The translations under genes were made by a program, and so were the position numbers. This document shows, piece after piece, positions 55,799 to 64,000 of a DNA stretch of 64,000 nucleotides. How positions within the stretch are numbered: position 1 is the stretch's first letter; every line of letters starts with the position of its first letter. The notes under the pieces were generated by a model that worked only from the letters and a program-made list of their open reading frames with translations, searched no databases and was not told the origin of the DNA. Origin of the DNA: Sordaria brevicollis (lineage: Eukaryota; Ascomycota; Sordariomycetes; Sordariales; Sordariaceae); the NCBI GenBank assembly GCA_033439795.1, contig JAUTDP010000005.1, positions 2,323,001 to 2,387,000 on the forward strand, read 5' to 3'.

Positions 55799-57718
55799 TT
55801 ACTCGCGAGAAACGTCACGGCCGAAGAGCTTGGACTTGACCCAATCGTTGATGACGAGGAGACGGTTGCGAGCTGGTAAGGAAACATGTTAGCTGTATTG
55901 TTTCTCGAGAAAGTCATCATGTTGCCGAGGGAGAACTTACTGCTGAAGCACATGGACAGGTAGGCACTCCTCCAGAAGAGGAAGGTAAGGCTGCCACCGG
56001 AGGCAAGGTTTCCGTTGAACCAGCTCACATCAGCGACGGCCTTCTCGCTTCCAATGTAGGCAAGAGAACCCTGGTGAGAGTAGTGGAAGGGCTTGATGTC
56101 CTTGATGCGGCGGAGCTGACGCTCGTGCTCCTCAATCTCCTTGGAGATCTCGGCGGCGTTGCCGGGCTGGAGGTTGAGGGAGCCGCTGAGCTCGCGGACG
56201 CGCTGCTCAAGGACCTCGGTGCGGGCCATGTTGTTGAAGAGGCCAGCCAGGAAGTTACCCTCCTGAGAGGCAACCTGGGCGGTAGGGGCGTAGCCAGCAA
56301 CGGCGCAGTCACCGACAGCCCAGATATCGCGGGTACCCTGGACAACGAGGTACTCGTTCACGGCAAGACCGCGGCGAGAGTCCTTCTGGGCAGGAATACG
56401 GTCCATAAGGTCCTTGACGACGGGGCGAACGGCGTTGCCAGTGGCCCAGACAAGGAGACCGTAGGGAAGTGTGATCTTCTCGCGAGAGCCATCGGGCTTG
56501 CTGATCTCGGCCTCGACGGTCTTGTCGGTGACCTTCTTGACCATGGTCTTGGTCATGATGTCAATCTTCTCCTCCTTGAAGGTGCTCTCGGTGTACTCGA
56601 TCAGCTGCTTGGAGAAGCTGGGAAGAACGTTGGGAAGGGCCTCGATGAGGGTGACACGGAAGCGGTCAGCGATGTCGGGAATGAGCTTCTTGATGTCCTC
56701 CTCGAAGAAATCCTGGAGCTCGCCAGCGAACTCGACACCAGTGGGGCCACCACCAACGACAACCATGTGCAAAAGACGGTCAATCTCCTCCTGAGACTGG
56801 CCCTTGAAAGCGGCAGTCTCGACGCAGTCCATGATCTTCTTGCGAATGCGCTGGGCATCACCAATCTCCTTGAGGAAGCAGGTGTGCTCACGGACACCGG
56901 GAATACCAAAGGTAGCGTTCTCAGCACCGACACCAACCACAAGCATGTCGTAGGGGATCTCTGTCTCAATGACGTCGCCGCGGATCTCGGAGGTATCGAG
57001 GACGCGGACAACCTTGCGCTCAGGGTCGACGGAGCTGGCCTCAGCCTCATAGAACTTGACGTTGGCCTTCTTGTGACGGAGAATGGTGCGGATGGGCTCC
57101 ATGATGGAACGGTGCTCGATCAGACCGGTCGTGCATGACGGGAGCAGAGGGGTGAAGAGGAAGTAGTTGCGAGGAGAGATGACGATGACGTTGTAGTGCT
57201 CAGTGTCGAGCTTCTTGAGAAGAGAAACGGAGCCCCAGCCAGTGCCTGTGCGAGATCAGTCAGTCAGTATGAACTACTCACTTGAGGAAGAGAAGCGCAT
57301 TGGCGCAAAACTTGTGCGCGCATGACCATCCCATACGCGCCAAAGGTTGAAACTCACCAAGGACAACGAGGGTCTTCTTGGACGGGTCAGGCTCGACCTG
57401 AGGACCAGGGTTTCTCTCCTCATAGACGCCCCAACCGACATAGGCGATACCGGCGAGCGAAGCGAGAAGAGGTGCCCTCCAGAGCCACCTCAACTTCCGG
57501 AACCGGCGACGCTCCTTGGGGGGCTCAGGAAGAGCAGGAGCAGGAGTCTCTGTGTGGGCGCGACGGATCTGCTGAGTGACAGCAACCTGCCTGGACTCGG
57601 AGATGAGGGCGCGACGAGGCGCAGAGCTGAGCAGGCGGGAAACGGCCTGAGTCTGGAGACGGGCAACGCCCATGGAGGGGGCCGAAAGCCTGCCCAAAGC
57701 TCTAGAAGTGGACGCCAT
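55799..57718 (-). CDS. nde-2: External rotenone-insensitive NAD(P)H dehydrogenase, NDE2 type
   Basis: Three exons: 57718-57358, 57245-55941 and 55872-55799, 579 aa. It is a type II NADH:ubiquinone oxidoreductase that passes electrons to quinone without pumping protons. The presequence is Arg/Ser-rich (1-55). It is followed by a membrane anchor (WRAPLLASLAGIAYVGWG), which fits a protein held in the inner membrane facing outward. FAD-binding motif VVLGTGWGSVSLLKKL starts near residue 118. NAD(P)H-binding motif VVVGGGPTGVEFAGEL lies at about 282-297. The conserved C-terminus is FLFWRSAYLSMCFSTRNR then FGRDVSRE. No EF-hand insert is seen, which favours NDE2 over the calcium-binding NDE1. Introns: 112 nt (GTGAGT) and 68 nt (GTAAGT). 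Confidence 0.93.
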
Positions 57719-59711
57719 GTTTGGTCGTAGAGTCGTTTTTTTCTTGGATCGAATTGACGAGCGCGACGACGCGGTTATGGGGACTGGCGACCTGGTTGGC
57801 CTCGAAAGGGGAGGAAGGAAACACGGGAGGGAGGGATAAGATGTTTAGGTGTGCTTAGGTGGAAAAAAAGGAGAGGAAAAAGGAAGCAAAATGGAAGGAT
57901 TCTTGTGTAGGGGAGGTGGGGGATAAGAAAAGTTGAAGCTCTAGCAAAAGGTTACGGCGGCGTGATAAGCGAGTCAGCTAGGATTGGTTGCTTGGCCTTG
58001 TAATAGGAGTCCAATAGGTCTGAGTAGTGAGTGGGAGAGTGACTCTTAGCCTAGGTCCGTCTTTTCTTCACTGGCCGTTCGTCTTTTTTTTTTTTTTTTT
58101 CTCTTCAATCTTGCAACCTCCTTGAACTTGGGCTAAAAATGCGCGTACCCGTCCGTGTCTGAGCATATATGGTACACCGGAATTATCCAAGATCAAAGGA
58201 CACTAGACCAAAAACCTCAACTCTGGTTAAAACATAATTCCGCCTTTTCGTTTCGTGCCCTCGTCTCTTCTTCCTGCTTCTTCTGAGTAATCCTTGAGGT
58301 ACACCAAATCCTCTTGCCTCGGCGCCGTCCCTGCCGGCCTGCTCTCACCCAAAGAGTGGAAGTCGCTGTGCAACATGGGTGCCGTGGGAGTCAGCGATGG
58401 GAGCCACAACAAGACACTCAGCCTGTGGATGGACCCCCAACCTCAAGAGCCCCCCTCAAAACTGCCCACCAGTGGACATGAAAAGGCTCCGAGTCTGATC
58501 CTAGATCGGGGGGGCTGCTGTCTCTTGCGTGTTGCGTGTTTGCAAAAAAAAGCTTCAAGAGCGATCCATGATGGAAGAAACCCGCCCGAGTGGGACCTCT
58601 CTATCGGGCCTTAAACCCTCTGCAAGGAGTGCCCTATTCCGTATCAAGGATGGCGGGTTTTGTGGGTTTCCCAAATTGATGGATGCAAAACTCGCGGAAC
58701 TCTGAGAGCCTCACGTCATACAAAAACCTTGCGATTGGCCGCGGCAGATGAGACTTTTTATCCTTTGCCTCTTTCGTCTCAGGGCCAGCCCGGCCTCTTT
58801 TTGTGTGTCGTCCGGGATTAAACAAATGCGTATATAAAGGAGAGCAAAAGACCTCTCTGCTTGTGATGTCTCTCGGGACGAGCACCGTCCGCCAGCATCG
58901 ACCACCTGGCTAGCAACGGTCTGGCCGCTTCGTGATGGTACCATTGCGATGGAGCCACATGGGAAAAGAGCCAGCGAGCCAAGGCGGAAGAAACTTATCC
59001 ATATCAACCGCCAGCGCTGAGGAACAGGGGTGGTCGCTGCGGCTCTGGCAACTGCGCTTGGATGGGCCATTCATCCCAACTGCTGCTTTTGATGCGAACT
59101 TGTCCCTGCGTTCGACAACTTGTCAAACAGACTGGATGACAAAAAGTGCACAGAGTGGCGTGAAGGCACATGTCAAAGCAGCAGATGCCTCGAGCGTTAT
59201 TGCCAGACGGCCAGGATATGTCACATGCAATGCTCGTCTCAGCATTGGGTCGGCGGTTTCGGTCTTGGTGTTGTTCGAGTCGTGCACTTGTGAAAGTGCT
59301 CCGAACATCGCAATCGAGAGAGAAGCTGAAGCATGTGGGAGGAGTGTCAGAGTCTCTCTTTTGACACTTGAACAGTCGGCACCGGGCCGGTGGTCGGACG
59401 CCAAGAAGGAAGAAGTGCCCGGTCCGGCCTCAACCCCTGCAACACGGAGGGAGCCACGGGCATTGTGTACCTAGCACAACACCAGGGCACTGCCAGCGAG
59501 AGGCAGGCACCACGGACTGCGCCGACGGGATTTTGTTTTCAATCCCGCACTCCCACGCTCTCGGCATTTGAATCTTCAGGCTATTTGCAGACAGTGACAG
59601 CAATGGAACGAAGGGTGGCATCTCGCATCCGAACATGTCAGCCTCCTGTGGTGGTGTGGTGTCTACGGCGATGATGCAGGTGCAATTGCAGGGCATTTGA
59701 TGGGCCGCTAA
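57719..59711. other. Gene-free region upstream of NADH dehydrogenase
   Basis: About 2 kb. It holds the nde-2 promoter and a 17-base T-run at 58084-58100. No gene recognised. Target duplication TAA lies at 59709-59711, next to the first transposon. Confidence 0.5.
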
Positions 59712-60114
59712 GGGTATGTTCCACAACCAACTGGCGCAGGAGCAGTTATTTGAAAGAGATACTTTCGAGAGGGTAGCTAGGCAGGGGGATGGGTGGGGCG
59801 TACCTTGAAGTCACTCGAACTGCTGGTCGAACTGGTCGTTGTCGACCAGTATGGAATTTTGACCAGTATGACAAAATCTCACCAGTATGGGTGGGACTGA
59901 GCCTTCAATGCGAGGTTTTGGTTGGTTGAAAATTAGCGTCTTGGCAAGGTACTTTTTCCCTTCGAGGTGGACTTCAAAGTGCTCCACCAAGTTTCCGTCA
60001 GCCAGTTGTCGATTAAAAACTAGTATCGAAAAAAGGAAAGCCTCCCTTAAGGCCTCCACTATAACTGTTCAATCCTATAACTGCTCCTGCGCCAGTAGGT
60101 TGTGGAATATACCC
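59712..60114. mobile_element. MITE A, PIF/Harbinger-like, 403 bp
   Basis: Terminal inverted repeats of 38 bp (59712-59749 and 60077-60114) match at 36 positions and begin GGGTATRTTCCACAACC. Both ends are flanked by TAA (59709-59711 and 60115-60117), the target-site duplication style of PIF/Harbinger elements. No transposase is encoded, so it is non-autonomous. Three direct copies of ACCAGTATG lie at 59845, 59862 and 59881 and may be transposase-binding repeats. A 36-base internal block (59917-59952) matches 30 of 36 bases in the adjacent element. No strong C-to-T bias suggests repeat-induced point mutation. Confidence 0.85.
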
Positions 60115-60117
60115 TAA

Positions 60118-60487
60118 GGGTATGATCTTTTTTGGGATGGGAGTCTTCATTCCAAGCCGGGAGTGACTTTTGGCTGGGCCGGACCTCTGTGGGGCAATAG
60201 GAAAGTATCTCTCAGAATGACCTTTTTTTTCTCATCCTGAGAATCTCATTCCAGCGCATCAATTGCCTAAAGCTAAAGCTTTTGATTGGTTGGTTACTAG
60301 CGTCTTGGCGAGGTACAACTGCTTCTCATTCCGAGGATATTTCAGCCACAGCAAGCTCCATTTGCCAAGGACCGGCCTGTCTTGGCTGCTTCTGATAAGC
60401 TCCAAAGGGTAAAGCGTCTTGATTTTGAGCCACACCTGGAATGAAAATGGCCAGAATGAGCTCCCCATCCTGAAAAAGATCATACCC
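60118..60487. mobile_element. MITE B, PIF/Harbinger-like, 370 bp
   Basis: Imperfect terminal inverted repeats of about 25 bp start GGGTATGATCTTTTT at 60118 and end with the complement at 60487. They are flanked by TAA at 60115-60117 (shared with element A) and 60488-60490. The first six bases of the ends equal those of element A, and the block 60281-60316 is 30/36 identical to a block in A. It carries several TCATTCC repeats. Non-autonomous. Confidence 0.82.
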
Positions 60488-60490
60488 TAA

Positions 60491-60923
60491 AATAGCCAGA
60501 AGGGCCAGGGTTCCTCCCACTGTGGGCTCTTGATGGTCCACCTCTGGCTAAACACCGAAGTTCTGCAAAACACTGCTGCGACCTCGACGGCAGAGACGGA
60601 GCTTGGATGGGATCTCGGGATTGACAGTCGATGGCTTCTCGGTATCTCTGTGAGGGTGACCAGAGGAGCCGAGGCCATTCCGAAGTGGAAGTTGAACGAC
60701 ACCCTTCGTGCTTGCCTCACTGCACACAGCAGCGATGATGATGACAGAATATACATGTCATACAATTGGGAAGGTACCTCGACGAATGTGGATGCCCTCC
60801 TGCCTTACTGTACCCGGTCGAAACCCAAAAGTCGCAATTGCCTCGAGTCATGAACTCCGGGGAAGGTAGGTATGATCGCCCTTTGCCCTTGTTCCTTCCA
60901 CTCACAAGCTGGTGAACAAACCC
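60491..60923. other. Gene-free spacer between transposons
   Basis: About 430 bp with no recognisable gene. Confidence 0.5.
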
Positions 60924-61305
60924 CGCAAGCCGGACCGCTTAAATCTACTGTACTGTCTGCTTAAATCTACTGTACCCACATGGAAATCGCTGCGAAAACA
61001 CCAGGTGGCACGGGCCATGCCAAAGTCCTCCGCTATGCTATGGACCGTTCGAGTAATGAGATACGAAGACTTCCGTTGCGATAGCTTCACTCTAGGGCTT
61101 CTGAACCTCTCAAAAACTCAATCTCAAATTGGGATCTCGCCTAAGAATCTACCTCTATAGTTTCTTTCCTTCCTCCTTATTATTCAAATTTCTTCTCGCG
61201 TGGTCGTTGCGAAACTTGGGCGATGAGATTGAGCCCTGCGGGCTTGATGTACTCCGTAGATTTAACCAGCACTACACAGTAGATTTAAGCGGCTCGCCGC
61301 AAGCC
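60924..61305. mobile_element. MITE C with 8-bp target duplication, hAT-like
   Basis: Direct repeats CGCAAGCC at 60924-60931 and 61298-61305 flank a 366-bp segment. Its ends carry the inverted repeat CCGCTTAAATCTACTGT (60935-60951 and 61276-61292). A second, less perfect copy of the TTAAATCTAC motif lies just inside on each side (near 60961 and 61256). An 8-bp duplication fits hAT-type elements. The extreme terminal bases differ between ends (GGA versus GCGAG), so the exact borders are uncertain. Confidence 0.65.
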
Positions 61306-62309
61306 CTCCTCTCTGAACCCTGGGACAGTCCAACACTTTCTGAGGCTGAGATGAAACGATTTGTGCCAGGGCGGATGAGACGTCAGTCAGTGCACCACTC
61401 CCGACTTCAAGACCACACTACCAACATTAAACACACTCTTCAACATCGACCGCTTCACTTGGCAAGACCCTGCCCAGACATCTTTATTTTCTGCGCGGCC
61501 ATGTCCATCATGAGGCGGAACATCTCATACACTACTACCATCCATGTAACATCCCGTCTTTGCTTTGGTCTCGACCAACGCCTCCTCGACCAATCCATCT
61601 CCAAACCGCCCCTCCTTCGCAATTTCGATATCTGGACTCCATCTGGATCTCTGCTGGGATACAGCTCTGTCCATCTGGATAGCAAAATGACGTCCCGAAG
61701 CTTGTCTCCCGCAGTTAGCAACGAGTGGCTATCATGACAACAAGGACGAGAAGCTCGGGTTTCTTGATGGCTAAATACAGCAGTCCCTCCATCGCTCGAG
61801 AGAGGTCGAGCAGACATGGTCCCGACTGCCTGTCACCACGAGACCTCCTGGTTGAGGGGTTGAGGCGGCTCGGGCCCGAAAGAGTTGCCCTCTGTTCATG
61901 CGCCGTCGATGCCAAGGTTGACGGACTCTTTGAGGCGTCGAGTGTGATGGTTACATTGTATTGTGTTGTTAACAGCCCGTCTGTCTTACTTGAGCTGACC
62001 CTTCTTGCTCATCTTCTTCTCTTTCTATTCTTTTCTTGCTTCTGTAGCCAGGCTGGCCTGCTACTTGTCCTCTCTCATATACATTTTCAACTTATTAATT
62101 CTCACCACTAATTATAATATCCAGCGCCCATATACTCCTCTTCCTGTTACCTGCTTTCTAATTTTTCCGTTTGTGAGCAACCTGGATGTTGCCCGTTACT
62201 TAATTTTTTATACCAGATCATCGATGGCATCTCGAATCTTGTCCGTGCATCGAGCTCATATGTTTAGCTCCTAGCTTTCACAGAGACTGAAACAGCCTGA
62301 CGGGGCGAA
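61306..62309. other. Gene-free region before the right-end gene
   Basis: About 1 kb, T-rich from 61940 to 62220. A frame near 61947 (MVTLYCVVNS then LLFLFFSCFC) looks signal-peptide-like and could be an upstream exon of the next gene, but I found no convincing junction. Confidence 0.4.
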
Positions 62310-64000
62310 ATGGCACCATTCTCACTGCCTGGAGGATGCAAAAGACTGGTCGAGACGGAGCAAGGTCATTTGACGAGCCGGAATTCTTTGATCGGGAGAG
62401 TCATCGACGAGACCAAGGGCTGTACAGACGGCGGGAAGCTCAGTCATCAATTCGAGACAACGTATCGCCAAAGAACTGCTACATTTGGAGGCAAAGTCAC
62501 GGTGACACATGACGGCAAGAGCAACAACACCGCCAGTAATGGGAGGAAGGGTGATGATGGAGGGAGGAATAATAATCAAGACGACAAGGGAGTGACCGAC
62601 GCAAACAATGGAAAAGGCGGGAAGAAATGGTGCGGGAAGTTCAATATCTTTTGCAGGGGTAACAGAACAAGTGGAAATGACAAAAAGAAGGATGGCGATG
62701 CTTCGGACAAAGAAATGGAAAAGGAAGAAGACAACCAGGATGACCGCCTCGACAGCAGCTCTAGACCTACTAATATTCCGGAGGTCACCACCATGATTTC
62801 ACCAACCCCAGGTCAAATGTCGTTATTTCTGGTTTCTGGATCACCTCAGGTTCCGACTCCGTCGGATCCCCTAGAGCTCTCAACTACCTCGATGGGGGCA
62901 AGAGTTTCCGTCGAGGCTCCTCTTTCCTCTTCAACCAGTTATGTCCCTCAGTCAGCCTACTCCGACCAGGCAATCTCGGCATCTGAGGTAAGCTTCTTTG
63001 GCCTCTGCTTTTGTTCATCTCACTGACAGCAAGGTTAGCCCATAGCTACCATGATTGCGGGTATCGACGGATTTGCTTCGCCAAATCAGCTGATCTATCC
63101 TTCAACAACCATAGATGTCTATTCTTCGACGTCCACAAAAGTTCATTCCACGACAGCAACCAAAGCAAGAACCACAATTTCTCCCACGGCATCGACAACG
63201 AGTTTCTCAACTGTAGTATCTCCGACGCCCTCAGGTGTTTCCGATGCGCGGGGACCATACAATAGTACAGGCAATATCGGAAACGATCCACAAACAGCAA
63301 AGAATAACGGCATTGAAGCCACTGGAGGCACACTAAATAAGACTGGTGAACGTGTCCTCGTTTCAGTAGGCTCTATTGGTACTGACCCTTGTCGCCTCAA
63401 TTCCAAAGACCAATCTGCTAACATCTACCACAGGTGGTTTCGTTTTGTTATGCTTTCTGATATTAATGGTCCGGAAGGCCATCAGAAATGCAGCTCAAAC
63501 TCAGTTAAAGGAGACTGGAGGCACCCGTGGTGGAATATTATCTGGTCTTTTACCGAGGACGAACATCTTCAAGCGCAGAGAATGGGGAAGCTTGAATGAC
63601 AGCTCCAGGGCTTTGAACCAGCCGTCTCCGACATCACAAATGAGTGAAACCGTTGCAAACAGTGAGAGGGCTGGCAGTCTCAGCTCATACAAGAAGGTAG
63701 ATGACTTGCAAGAGGGCCATCAACCACAAGCGCCAAGCATCCAAATTCAATTCCAGCAACCTAACCCTATCCATCAGCACTGCGGAAGCCCTCTACCATA
63801 CACAGCTTTCGCAAACGTCACATACCCAGCAAATATTGCGGGCACGCGCAACCTGGCATCTCCCACGATGTCATCCCATCAGCCGCAACAGCTCGGCACA
63901 TCCACCAACACATCTCGAAACGGATCACTCGCAACGACTTTGGTTTCGAGCAGCGCAAGACAAGTCCAGTATGTCAGCCACCATGATCCAAACTACATGC
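62310..64000 (+). CDS. Ser/Thr-rich single-pass membrane protein, partial at right edge
   Basis: Proposed exons 62310-62987, 63039-63378 and 63434 to beyond 64000. The window ends in an open frame. N-terminal part: charged Asn/Asp/Lys-rich stretch with WCGKFNIFCRGNR. Next is a long Ser/Thr/Pro-rich region (SSTSTKVHSTTATKA, SPTASTTSFSTVVSPTP) that would be heavily O-glycosylated. A single membrane span follows, VSVGSIGGFVLLCFLILMV (about 334-355), formed exactly at the junction of exons 2 and 3, then a basic stop-transfer RKAIRN. The cytosolic part is Gln/Ser/Pro-rich. This layout resembles fungal cell-wall stress sensors and Skg6/Mid2-type membrane proteins. No clear N-terminal signal peptide is visible in this model, so an upstream exon may be missing. 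Function unknown. Confidence 0.65.

Noticed and set aside
56074..57138. 354-codon open frame on the + strand
   Set aside because: Antisense shadow of the NADH dehydrogenase; Leu/Asp/Gly-rich composition is typical of such shadows.
59811..60483. Two short - strand frames sharing a YLAKTL motif
   Set aside because: They lie inside MITEs A and B, and the shared peptide only reflects the 36-bp DNA block common to both; no transposase features.
61129..61737. 202-codon + strand frame
   Set aside because: Crosses the right border of MITE C, has mixed composition and no family resemblance.

Overview
The window is about 64 kb of nuclear DNA from a filamentous ascomycete, most likely Neurospora or a close Sordariaceae relative. 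Introns are short (about 50-110 nt, a few over 200) with GTRNGT donors, CTAAC-type branch points and YAG acceptors. Codons prefer C or G at the third position. The proteins match Pezizomycotina families, including an SCF subunit of the scon-3/SKP1 type and an external NADH dehydrogenase of the NDE2 type. I assign the genus from memory of the families and have not checked it. No rRNA, tRNA, CRISPR or phage feature was seen.

I support 22 protein genes, nearly all spliced. From left to right: fyv10/gid9 (-), Cbf1-like bHLH (+), GABA transaminase (+), vacuolar alkaline phosphatase (-), small NTF2-like protein (+), alpha/beta hydrolase fused to a capping-type cysteine phosphatase (-), MCUR1/Fmp32-type mitochondrial coiled-coil protein (+), giant HEAT-repeat Laa1/HEATR5 protein (-), TACO1/YebC (+), PET100 (-), SMP3 GPI mannosyltransferase (-), SKP1/scon-3 (+), RPL39 (-, three tiny exons), ARL1 (+), LaeA-like methyltransferase (+), small unknown Ser-rich protein (+), PHS1 dehydratase (+), lipase-like alpha/beta hydrolase (-), poly(A) polymerase (+), PI-PLC-X membrane protein (+), DML1/misato (-), NDE2-type NADH dehydrogenase (-), and a Ser/Thr-rich single-pass membrane protein (+) that runs off the right edge.

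The left 57 kb is ordinary housekeeping sequence. Several genes serve mitochondria (GABA transaminase, MCUR1-like, TACO1, PET100, DML1, NDE2), others trafficking (LAA1, ARL1, alkaline phosphatase as a vacuolar cargo) or ubiquitin ligases (GID9, SKP1). TACO1 and PET100, both needed for cytochrome oxidase, are convergent neighbours. From 57.7 to 62.3 kb the sequence becomes gene-free and holds three short non-autonomous DNA transposons. Two abut each other and share TAA target duplications (PIF/Harbinger style); the third has an 8-bp duplication (hAT style).

The points most worth a second look are: the hydrolase-phosphatase fusion; the two side-by-side MITEs; two GC-AG introns, one of which could switch the DNA-binding region of the bHLH factor; an alkaline phosphatase whose start codon sits alone on exon 1; and long introns carrying perfect inverted repeats.
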